This document shows positions 13,442 through 23,410 of a DNA stretch of 23,410 nucleotides, one piece after another. The stretch covers positions 30,178 through 53,587 of the forward strand of contig CAJUHT010000012.1 of NCBI GenBank assembly GCA_910586035.1, in the 5' to 3' direction. The notes under the pieces were generated by a model. That model made no database searches. It was not told the origin of the DNA and worked only from the letters and a program-made list of their open reading frames with translations. Within the stretch, counting starts at the first letter, position 1. The number at the start of each line of letters is the position of its first letter. The translations under genes and the position numbers were made by a program. Source of the DNA: an uncultured Christensenella sp. Lineage in GTDB: Bacteria > Bacillota > Clostridia > Christensenellales > Borkfalkiaceae.

Positions 13442-16400
13442 ATGAATTTACCCGTTCACAGGTATGGCAAAACAGAAAGAAGAAAGTTCGGCAAAATCAA
13501 CGAAGTCATCGAAATTCCCGACCTCGTTGAAATTCAGAAATCGAGCTATCAGACTTTCATCAGCGAAGGAATAGGAGAAGTTTTTGAAGATTTTTCGCCG
13601 ATTACGGACTACTCGGACCACTATGAGCTTTATTTTTTAAACCATTGGTTCGACGAAAAGCCCAAGTACGACGAAAAGGAATGCCGCAACCGCGACGCAA
13701 CGTACGCCCTTCCCCTGCACGTTAAGGTAAGGCTTGTAAACAAGCTCAAAGAGGAAGTTATCGACCAGGACGTATTTATGGGGGAATTCCCCCTTATGAC
13801 GGACAGCGGTTCGTTTATTATCAACGGCGCGGAGCGCGTTATAGTTTCCCAGCTCGTCCGTTCGCCCGGCTCCTACAACGCAATGGAGAGGGACAAGACG
13901 GGTAAGGAGATGTACGGCACAACCGTAATTCCCAACCGCGGCGCGTGGCTGGAATTCGAGCAGGACGCTCAGGGCGTGCAGTGGGTGCACGTAGACAGAA
14001 AGCGTAAAATTTGTTCCACCGTGCTTTTAAGGGCGTTGGGCTTCGGCTCCGACAGGGCTATTTTAGACCTGTTTGCCGACGATAAAATGATTGAGAACAC
14101 CATTGCCAAGGACGCGACCAAGTCCGAGAGCGACGGTCTTATCGAGCTGTACAGACGTCTGCGCCCCGGCGAAGTGCCTACGGAAGCTTCCGTTAGGCAG
14201 CACCTCAACAACCTTTTCTTCGACCAGAGAAGATACGACGTGGTAAAGGTGGGCAGATACAAATTCAATAAAAAGCTCAACCTCGCTTACCGCCTGCACG
14301 GCTGTAAGCTTGCCGAGGACGTGTTCAACCCCGAAACGGGCGAAAAGCTTGCAAGCGCGGGCGAAATAGTTTCCGAAGAGAAGGCGGTTGAAATTCAGGA
14401 CTGCGGCATTAACGAGATTTTCGTGCTTGTAAACGACGCCGAGCAGGGCGAAATCAGGCACAAACTCATTGCCAACAACACGGTCAATTTCAAGGCGTTA
14501 AGTAGCGCTAACCCCAAGACGTTCGGGCTTCTTCCCACTATTTATTACCCCAACTTCGCGTTTATGAAGTTGATTGCCGAAGAATGCAAAACGGCGCGTT
14601 GCGAAGAAGTGGCGAACAAGTATCTCGATAAAATCAACGCGCTGTACTATACGGTGGAAGTGGAGGAAACCGAGGACGAAAAGCCCGAAGAGAAGAAGAA
14701 CCGCGAAAAGAGGGGCGAACAGCGCGTAAGATTCGTTGAAGCGTGCAAGCTGTTCAACCACCTGCTCGAAAGCGGCAAAACGGCGCTCGACGCCGAAGAA
14801 AAGAAGACGATTAAGCCCGTGATTGAAAAGCTCAACCACAAGCACATCACGGTCGACGACATCGTTGCTGCGATTTCTTCCAATATCGATTTACAGTACG
14901 GCATAGGCACGATTGACAACATCGACCACCTCGGCAACCGCCGCGTGCGCTCGGTCGGCGAATTGCTTACAAACCAGCTTCGCATAGGCATATCCCGCCT
15001 CGAAAAGCTGATTAAGGAGCGTATGGCAACGCAGGATTCTATGGAAGTTACGCCTTCCGGTCTTGTAAACGTGCGCCCCGTGTCCGCCGTTATAAGGGAG
15101 TTTTTCGGCTCCTCACAGCTTTCGCAGTTTATGGACCAGACCAACCCCGCCGCAGAGCTTACCCACAAGCGTAAGCTTTCCGCGCTCGGTCCCGGCGGTT
15201 TGAACCGCGACAGAGCTACTTTCGAAGTGCGCGACGTTCACCACTCGCACTACGGCAGACTGTGTCCCATAGAAACGCCCGAAGGTCAGAACATAGGTCT
15301 TATTTCCTCGCTTGCAACCTTCTCCAAAGTAAACGAATACGGCTTTATTATGAGCCCGTACAGAAAGGTTATAAAGGACGGCGACGGCGTTGCCACGGTA
15401 ACCGACCAAGTCGATTACCTCACCGCCGACGAAGAGGACAAGTATATAGTAGCTCAGGCAAACGAGCCACTTGACGAAAACAACCACTTTAAAAACGCGC
15501 ACGTAGGTTGCCGTCATCAGGATTTAATTACCCAGCTTACGCCCGACCATATGGACTATATGGACGTGTCGCCCAAGCAGCTTGTATCGGTTGCCACCGC
15601 GCTTATTCCTTTCCTTGAAAACGACGATACCAACCGTGCGTTGATGGGCTCGAATATGCAACGTCAGGCAGTTCCCCTTATGAAGACGGAAAGCGCCATT
15701 GTCGCAACGGGTATCGAGGCGGCTATTGCGCGCGACAGCGGCGTTATCGTCCGCGCAAAGGAAGCGGGCGTAGTAGTCGGTTGCGCTTCGGATATGATTA
15801 AAATACGCGAGGACAACGGGCTTGTATGCGAATACAAGTTGAAGAAGTTCGAGCGTTCCAATCAGAACACCTGCCTTAACCAGCGCCCCATAGTCAACAC
15901 GGGCGACCGCGTTGAAAAGGGCGAGATAATTGCCGACGGTCCCGCAACAAACAACGGCGAGCTTGCGCTCGGCAAAAACATACTTATAGGTTATATGGAG
16001 TGGGAGGGCTACAACTACGAGGACGCTATCCTCATAAGCGAAAAGCTTGTTCAGGACGACGTGTTCACCTCCATCCATATAGAAGAACACGAAACCGAGG
16101 CGAGGGACACCAAGCTCGGCGAAGAGGAAATTACGCGCGATATTCCCAACGTCGGCGAGGACGCGCTTAAAGATTTGGACGAGAACGGCATCGTGCGCAT
16201 CGGCGCGGAAGTTCAGCCCGGCGACATACTCGTAGGTAAGGTAACGCCCAAGGGCGAAACGGAGCTTACCCCCGAAGAGAGATTGCTTCGCGCAATCTTC
16301 GGCGAAAAGGCGAGGGAAGTCAGGGATACGTCCCTTAAAGTGCCCCACGGCGAGGGCGGCATAGTCGTAGACGTAAAGGTGTTCACCAGGGAAAACAAGG

Positions 16401-17467
16401 ACGAGCTTTCGCCCGGCGTTTCCAAATTGGTGCGCGTATATATAGCGCAGAAGCGTAAGGTACAGGTCGGCGACAAGATGGCTGGTCGCCACGGTAACAA
16501 GGGCGTTATTTCCCGCGTGCTTCCCCAGGCGGATATGCCTTTCCTTGCGGACGGCACTCCCCTGCAAATCGTGCTTAATCCCCTCGGCGTTCCTTCGCGT
16601 ATGAATATCGGACAGGTTTTGGAAGTGCATCTCGGTTTGGTGTGCAAACAGCTCGGCTGGAAGATTGCCACGCCCGTATTCGACGGCGCAACCGAGAGCG
16701 ACATAAAAGAGCTGTTCAAGGAAAACAACATCCTCAACCCCGAAGGCAAGGTTGACGGTAAAATACAGGTATACGACGGCAGAACGGGCGAACCTTTCGA
16801 AAACAGGGTTACGGTAGGCGTTCAGTATATGATTAAACTTATCCACCTTGTAGACGACAAAATCCACGCGCGTTCGATAGGACCTTACAGTCTGGTAACG
16901 CAACAGCCCCTCGGCGGTAAAGCGCAGTTCGGCGGTCAGCGTTTCGGCGAAATGGAAGTGTGGGCGCTGGAAGCTTACGGCGCGGCGCACGTGTTGCAGG
17001 AAATTCTTACCGTCAAGTCGGACGATATCGTAGGGCGCGTAAAGACTTACGAGAGCATTGTCAAGGGAAACAACATTTCCGAGCCGGGTATTCCCGAAGC
17101 GTTTAAGGTATTGCTTAAAGAGTTGCAGTCGCTTGCGCTCGACGTAAAGGTGCTTACCGAGAACAACGAGGAACTTATAATTCACGAGCTGGACGAGGAC
17201 GACGAAGCTATTCCCAACGCCAAGGTGCGCGAAGCCGAGGACAGGGAAAGGGAATTGCCCGAAGAGGAACTGGACATCGTTCCCGAAGCAGAGGACGAGG
17301 ACGAAGAACTCGACGATATCTCGCTGTTTGAAAACGACGACGATGAGGACGGCTTCATTTCCAAGGAGCTGTTCACCGACGAGGATATGGACGATTTCGG
17401 CGACGATGACGAGCTCGGCGACAAGTTTACGCTTTTCGACGACGAAGACGGCGGAGACGAGGAGTAA
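13442..17467 (+). CDS. rpoB: RNA polymerase subunit beta
   Basis: 1341 residues, longer than the ~1190 of Bacillus. All core blocks are present: the N-terminal PVHRYGKTERRKFGKINEVIEIPDL region, the rifampicin region GSSQLSQFMDQTNPAAELTHK (about 555-576) followed by RKLSALGPGGLNR, the NIGLIS block, and the C-terminal GGKAQFGGQRFGEMEVWALEAYGA. Three oddities: a ~100-residue extra segment around residues 300-470 compared with Bacillus, including a Glu/Lys-rich stretch (VEEETEDEKPEEKKNREK area); Lys578 where E. coli has Arg529; and a C-terminal tail of 96 residues (1246-1341) of which 48 are Asp or Glu. ATG 13442 has AAGGAG 11 bases upstream. rpoC follows after 15 bases. Confidence 0.99.
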   Translation: MNLPVHRYGKTERRKFGKINEVIEIPDLVEIQKSSYQTFISEGIGEVFEDFSPITDYSDHYELYFLNHWFDEKPKYDEKECRNRDATYALPLHVKVRLVNKLKEEVIDQDVFMGEFPLMTDSGSFIINGAERVIVSQLVRSPGSYNAMERDKTGKEMYGTTVIPNRGAWLEFEQDAQGVQWVHVDRKRKICSTVLLRALGFGSDRAILDLFADDKMIENTIAKDATKSESDGLIELYRRLRPGEVPTEASVRQHLNNLFFDQRRYDVVKVGRYKFNKKLNLAYRLHGCKLAEDVFNPETGEKLASAGEIVSEEKAVEIQDCGINEIFVLVNDAEQGEIRHKLIANNTVNFKALSSANPKTFGLLPTIYYPNFAFMKLIAEECKTARCEEVANKYLDKINALYYTVEVEETEDEKPEEKKNREKRGEQRVRFVEACKLFNHLLESGKTALDAEEKKTIKPVIEKLNHKHITVDDIVAAISSNIDLQYGIGTIDNIDHLGNRRVRSVGELLTNQLRIGISRLEKLIKERMATQDSMEVTPSGLVNVRPVSAVIREFFGSSQLSQFMDQTNPAAELTHKRKLSALGPGGLNRDRATFEVRDVHHSHYGRLCPIETPEGQNIGLISSLATFSKVNEYGFIMSPYRKVIKDGDGVATVTDQVDYLTADEEDKYIVAQANEPLDENNHFKNAHVGCRHQDLITQLTPDHMDYMDVSPKQLVSVATALIPFLENDDTNRALMGSNMQRQAVPLMKTESAIVATGIEAAIARDSGVIVRAKEAGVVVGCASDMIKIREDNGLVCEYKLKKFERSNQNTCLNQRPIVNTGDRVEKGEIIADGPATNNGELALGKNILIGYMEWEGYNYEDAILISEKLVQDDVFTSIHIEEHETEARDTKLGEEEITRDIPNVGEDALKDLDENGIVRIGAEVQPGDILVGKVTPKGETELTPEERLLRAIFGEKAREVRDTSLKVPHGEGGIVVDVKVFTRENKDELSPGVSKLVRVYIAQKRKVQVGDKMAGRHGNKGVISRVLPQADMPFLADGTPLQIVLNPLGVPSRMNIGQVLEVHLGLVCKQLGWKIATPVFDGATESDIKELFKENNILNPEGKVDGKIQVYDGRTGEPFENRVTVGVQYMIKLIHLVDDKIHARSIGPYSLVTQQPLGGKAQFGGQRFGEMEVWALEAYGAAHVLQEILTVKSDDIVGRVKTYESIVKGNNISEPGIPEAFKVLLKELQSLALDVKVLTENNEELIIHELDEDDEAIPNAKVREAEDRERELPEEELDIVPEAEDEDEELDDISLFENDDDEDGFISKELFTDEDMDDFGDDDELGDKFTLFDDEDGGDEE

Positions 17468-17482
17468 GCGGGAGGTATATAT

Positions 17483-21154
<3,672 letters not shown>

Positions 21155-21196
21155 AAAAATAAAAGGCGCGGCGGGAAATTTTTCCCGCCGCGGTTT
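21155..21196 (+). terminator. rpoBC terminator hairpin
   Basis: CGCGGCGGGAAA (21167-21178) pairs perfectly with TTTCCCGCCGCG (21181-21192), a 12-bp stem. The following GTTTATATTT is a poor U-tract on the + strand; A-rich sequence precedes the stem, so it may also work in the other direction. It begins 12 bases after the rpoC stop. Confidence 0.75.
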
Positions 21197-21272
21197 ATAT
21201 TTGCAAACCCGCCGTTGCTGATTTTACGGCTTAAAATAGCAAATAATTTACGCAGTATTTAAGTAGGTAAAA

Positions 21273-21611
21273 ATGATTGATTTTGAAGATTTGGCGCTTT
21301 GCGATTTATTAAATAAGGTAGAAAAGCGCGCGGCGGAAATTGCGCAGGCGCGCAACGCTTCGCAGTTTAAACAGCTTGGCGCGGAGATACAGGCTGTGTA
21401 TAATTTTGTGCTTACGGCAAAAAAGGACTACGAGGAGCAACAGCCTATGCTTAAAACTTTGTTTTCGTCGTTCAATTATGCCGCAGTTATAATAAACGAT
21501 GCAATCAAGAGCAAACAGCCCGATAAGGACGCGGGCACGCTACTTAGCGAGTGCCTCGAAATTATTTCCGCCTGCTGTAAAAATATTAAAAACAGTTTGG
21601 GCGTTAAGTGA
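21273..21611 (+). CDS. unrecognised small helical protein
   Basis: 112 residues with no family I recognise. It looks soluble and all-alpha: three to four amphipathic helices (FEDLALCDLLNKVEKRAAEIA; FKQLGAEIQAVYNFVLTAKKDYEE; FSSFNYAAVIINDAIK; LLSECLEIISACCKNIKN), no signal peptide and no membrane segment. Three Cys (10, 95 and 98-99 region, including a CC pair) have no obvious metal pattern. The ribosome binding site is weak (TAGG, 7 bases before ATG), and no convincing promoter or terminator was found. Codon use resembles the core genes (GCG, AAG, CGC), so it is probably a resident gene. It lies alone between rpoC and the repeat-rich region. Confidence 0.6.
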   Translation: MIDFEDLALCDLLNKVEKRAAEIAQARNASQFKQLGAEIQAVYNFVLTAKKDYEEQQPMLKTLFSSFNYAAVIINDAIKSKQPDKDAGTLLSECLEIISACCKNIKNSLGVK

Positions 21612-21623
21612 TAGGGCTTATTT

Positions 21624-21893
21624 TTACAGCTCTTTAAAGTTTATAGTCTGTAAGTATTGGTCAAGTGATATCCACATATTTCTCAATGATTTTTCAATAG
21701 TTGTTTTAAGTTGTTCCTTTTCCTCCGCCAGAAAATATTCGCAGGCGTCGGAAGAGGAAACGTTTTTCAAATAATATTTTCTTTGACTTTCGCAAATATA
21801 GTGCCCGAGGTGTATAGGGTAAAAATTGCCGTCGCTGTTTATATAGTATCTGATAAAAAATTTACAGTTTTTGCAGTTATTACAGTTTTTACA
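21624..21893 (-). pseudogene. Cys-rich zinc-ribbon-like ORF without a start codon
   Basis: The - strand frame codes 89 residues from the first Cys: CKNCNNCKNCKFFIRYYI, then DGNFYPIHLGHYICESQRKY, KNVSSSDACEYFLAEEKEQL and a helical end finishing FKEL before TAA 21626-21624. The pattern (Cys pairs followed by Phe/Tyr-rich strand, a GH-C turn, and (S/D)-x-CEYF) resembles small zinc-binding proteins common in Clostridial phages and mobile elements. The frame stays open to 21962 but contains no ATG, GTG or TTG before the Cys cluster; the sequence there is a CCTTGCC-TTCCCC...GGGGGAA palindromic repeat. The start is therefore missing or was displaced by the repeat. The ATG overlapping the Cys codon is out of frame and stops at once. 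Confidence 0.6.
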
Positions 21894-22045
21894 TTTTCCC
21901 CCTTTGTTATGGGGAAGGCAAGGTTTAAAGTAAGCAAGTTTAAGAAACGCATTATTCGTCCTTTACTAATGGGGAAGACAAGGATAGGGTAGGGTTTTGT
22001 TAAGCGTGCGGCGCGTTTCTAATCAAAGGAGGAAAGCAAGAAGAG
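21890..22045 (-). repeat. palindromic repeat region, copy A
   Basis: Read on the - strand from 22045: TTCTTGCTTTCCTCCTTTG (22042-22024), a GC-rich middle, then CCTTGTCTTCCCCATTAGTAAAGG (in + coordinates 21961-21984) and a second related unit CCTTGCCTTCCCC-ATAACA-AAGGGGG (about 21924-21897). The two CCTTG(T/C)CTTCCCCAT units are near-identical over ~20 bases and ~60 bases apart. The same modules appear on the opposite strand near 23116-23193 (copy B). No protein gene is visible in 21900-22143. Confidence 0.6.
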
Positions 22046-22143
22046 CGGCGGTAAGATGAAATAGAAAATGCCGCGACTATTGCCGTAGCGCGCATAAGGA
22101 AATAAAGTAATATTCAACGTTAAGAATTCAGTTTATAGCAAAG

Positions 22144-22434
22144 CTACTGATTTAACGGTTTTTCCGTTAAATCGTGTACAATTAAAGACAGATGTACTAT
22201 CTGCTGTTCCGTAAGCCCTTCAACGCACAAAAATTGCCGTTCGTCTAACCCGAGTAAATAATCGGTTGTAACTTTAAAAAAACTCGACAGTTTTATCAGC
22301 ATTTCTATCGAGGGCTGAATATTGTCGTTTTCCCAATTGGAAACGCATTGCTTTGTTACGCCCAAAACGTTTGCCAATTCAATTTGGCTTATGCCTCGGG
22401 CGGTACGTAATGATTTGATTTTTTCGTTTAACAT
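22144..22434 (-). CDS. XRE-family helix-turn-helix regulator
   Basis: 96 residues. Residues 3-62 are a classical HTH_XRE domain: NEKIKSLRTARGISQIELANVLGVTKQCVSNWENDNIQPSIEMLIKLSSFFKVTTDYLLG; the recognition helix is VTKQCVSNWE near 26-35. The remaining 34 residues are short and partly helical, with no obvious ligand domain. It probably acts as a dimeric DNA-binding repressor. It is divergently transcribed from the zinc-finger/membrane protein at 22550; the shared 115-base gap contains a repeated TACTATTGTATA box, one copy of which overlaps the -10 element of the neighbour. No good ribosome binding site precedes ATG 22434. Autoregulation and repression of the neighbour are inferred from position. 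Confidence 0.88.
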   Translation of the reverse strand: MLNEKIKSLRTARGISQIELANVLGVTKQCVSNWENDNIQPSIEMLIKLSSFFKVTTDYLLGLDERQFLCVEGLTEQQIVHLSLIVHDLTEKPLNQ

Positions 22435-22467
22435 TGTGCAATAACTTCTATATGTAAAATATTACTT

Positions 22468-22536
22468 TACTATTGTATATAAAATGATTGACATAAATAA
22501 AAATACTATTGTATACTAATTATGGACTTAATAGTA
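22468..22536. promoter_or_regulatory. divergent promoter with duplicated operator boxes
   Basis: TACTATTGTATA occurs at 22468-22479 and again, identical, at 22504-22515, start-to-start 36 bases apart; an inverted partial copy AATAGTA is at 22530-22536. For the + gene, TTGACA (22488-22493), 18 bases and TATACT (22512-22517) form the promoter, with the second box covering the end of the spacer and the -10 element. The first box lies between the two genes and could control the XRE gene, whose own promoter is not clear. Confidence 0.6.
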
Positions 22537-22549
22537 GCGAGGTATACAA

Positions 22550-22963
22550 ATGAAGTGTTTTATTCATATCAACGACGAAGCGATATCGGTTTGCAAACAA
22601 TGCGGCAAAGCAATGTGTATGAAGTGCTCGGCATATTCAGACCACAGCGGCATTTGCCCCGAGTGCAGGCGCGAGGGGTTTATTGCAGAATGCGGTAATT
22701 TAAACCGACTGTTAAATTCCAATAAGAACTCGATAATATTGAATATAGTTTTTGCCGTACTCTTGGTAATATTGTCAATAGTAACTTCCGTATTAGTGGG
22801 GATATATATGTTGGCTTTGTTGGTAGTTTCCGTGGCTCTGGCGATAAGGGTTGTGTTTTTATTCAATAAGAGAAAGCCTTGGCAACAAAGAGTAAATTAC
22901 TTATCGGCGGAAATAAGCAAACTTACAAATATTTTGAAGCATAGAGGCACCGCAGTAATTTAA
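22550..22963 (+). CDS. B-box-like zinc finger membrane protein
   Basis: 137 residues. Residues 1-40 form a compact zinc finger: CFIH, VCKQCGKAMCMKCSAYSDHSGICPEC, i.e. Cys3, His6, Cys15, Cys18, Cys23, Cys26, His32, Cys36 and Cys39, a B-box-type arrangement of the sort found in front of bacterial membrane domains. Residues ~60-105 are two hydrophobic membrane segments separated by a short turn (ILNIVFAVLLVILSIVTSVLVGIYMLALLVVSVALAIRVVFL region). The end is polar and basic (KRKPWQQRVNYLSAEISKLTNILK). The cytoplasmic finger may bind protein or RNA partners; no enzymatic function is evident. It is controlled by a promoter overlapping the operator box. Ribosome binding site is weak (GAGG, 8 bases before ATG). 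Confidence 0.75.
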   Translation: MKCFIHINDEAISVCKQCGKAMCMKCSAYSDHSGICPECRREGFIAECGNLNRLLNSNKNSIILNIVFAVLLVILSIVTSVLVGIYMLALLVVSVALAIRVVFLFNKRKPWQQRVNYLSAEISKLTNILKHRGTAVI

Positions 22964-22979
22964 TATCATATAAAAACAA

Positions 22980-23015
22980 CCCCGCGCAACTTTCGTTGCG
23001 CGGGGTGTAATTTAT
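22980..23015 (+). terminator. terminator hairpin after the zinc-finger gene
   Basis: CCCCGCGCAAC (22980-22990) pairs perfectly with GTTGCGCGGGG (22995-23005), an 11-bp stem with loop TTTC. It is followed by TGTAATTTATT, a moderate U-tract. It begins 17 bases after the stop codon. Confidence 0.75.
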
Positions 23016-23220
23016 TCCTAAGTTCTTGCTTTCTCCAATTATTATGTGAATGGCTCCGCGTGCACTATCCACCTTACTTTCTTCTTTTTATTAAGGGTAA
23101 AGTAAGGGTTTACTGTCCTAACCTCTTGCTTTCTCCTTTTGTTAAAGTGTACGCCATACCTTGCTCTACCCCTTCTGTAATAAGGGGGAGAGTGTCGCCG
23201 CAGGCGACGAGAGGGGAATA
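23016..23220 (+). repeat. palindromic repeat region, copy B
   Basis: TCCTAAGTTCTTGCTTTCTCC (21 bases, 23016-23036) recurs as TCCTAACCTCTTGCTTTCTCC at 23116-23136 with two differences, exactly 100 bases apart. Between them, CCTTACTTT (23072-23080) pairs with AAAGTAAGG (23099-23107). After the second copy come CCTTGCTCTACCCC...AAGGGGGAGAGTGT (CCCCTT 23169-23174 with AAGGGG 23182-23187) and a hairpin GTCGCC-GCA-GGCGAC (23194-23208). The modules match those of copy A on the opposite strand. No gene is visible. Confidence 0.6.
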
Positions 23221-23410
23221 AGGGAAATTGTAACATATGAAAGTTGCGGTTGAAAATTGAAAAGTGTTTGTATATTTAACAAGGTATAAAGATACACATA
23301 CCTCATCTGTTGCAAACAGACATCTTTTCTCAACAACGGTAAGGGCAACAGTTGTTTCGGGCACCGTTCGCGCTGGACGTATGCGCTCACTCACCTCGCA
23401 ATGCCAAAAC
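23221..23410. other. terminal non-coding stretch
   Basis: AT-rich sequence continuing into the window edge. Open frames run through on the - strand but continue straight through the palindromic repeat and show no recognisable protein. On the - strand the final bases read GGCATTGCGAGGTGAGTGAG, which resembles the CATTGCGAGG cores of widespread intergenic repeats, so another repeat may begin here. I see no promoter, RNA gene or transposase. Confidence 0.35.

Noticed and set aside
15524..17185. 553-codon open frame antisense to rpoB
   Set aside because: It lies entirely opposite rpoB, has no recognisable family, and is explained by strong codon bias in rpoB; similar shadows occur opposite rpoC.
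22026..22060. AAAGGAGG as a ribosome binding site for a gene on the + strand
   Set aside because: The only nearby ATG is followed by AAA TAG; the sequence is instead the reverse complement of the CTTGCTTTCCTCC repeat module.
23110..23394. 94-codon - strand frame near the window end
   Set aside because: It runs through the palindromic repeat and direct-repeat unit, has no ribosome binding site or family resemblance, and two frames overlap there.

Overview
The window reads as chromosomal DNA of an anaerobic Firmicute, most likely an uncultured gut-type Clostridium relative (possibly Christensenellales-like; that rank is a guess from gene content and protein style, not a phylogeny). Supporting signs are AGGAGG ribosome binding sites, sigma-A-type promoters (TTGACA/TATAAT), a rubrerythrin, a DUF1858 redox-disulfide protein, RqcP, and a Firmicute-type rpoB-rpoC pair. 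Core genes are GC-balanced with strong preference for codons such as CCC, CGC and TCC. The stretch after about 21.6 kb is visibly more AT-rich, repeat-laden and accessory in character.

Layout. 1-4320 runs on the + strand: the tail of a DUF819 membrane protein, a TauE/SafE-type permease, a promoter with an operator-like palindrome, a 39-codon leader ORF starting MDDPSK, a CNNM/CorC-type (HlyC) membrane protein, a DUF1858 protein with a strong terminator, and a secreted SH3-NlpC/P60 cell-wall hydrolase. A bidirectional terminator (about 4367-4413) separates this from the - strand block 4429-12939. In its direction of transcription that block holds rqcP; a terminator overlapping a promoter; a leader with its own terminator-like hairpin; DUF1538 transporter-like protein; two PII-like proteins; an ispD-ispF fusion; radA; a consensus promoter; a cytidylate-kinase-like protein with a MATE pump; and a rubrerythrin with a small frameshifted Cys-containing ORF. 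From 13090 a consensus promoter with a roughly 320-nt leader drives rpoB and rpoC on the + strand, ending in a GC-rich hairpin.

The last 2.3 kb hold an unrecognised 112-aa helical protein, a cysteine-rich ORF that has lost its start codon where it meets a palindromic repeat, a divergent pair (XRE repressor and a zinc-finger/membrane protein) with duplicated operator-like boxes, and further copies of the repeat.

How the parts may work together. DUF1538 plus two PII-like proteins looks like a membrane transporter with dedicated soluble regulators; the transported solute is unknown. The CNNM-type gene behind an acidic/proline-starting leader ORF suggests translation-sensed Mg2+ control similar in principle to MgtL of enteric bacteria. 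Rubrerythrin and the DUF1858 protein fit an oxygen-sensitive lifestyle. RpoB is unusual, with a roughly 100-residue insertion and a 96-residue C-terminal tail that is half Asp/Glu. No rRNA, tRNA, CRISPR array, transposase or complete mobile element was seen.
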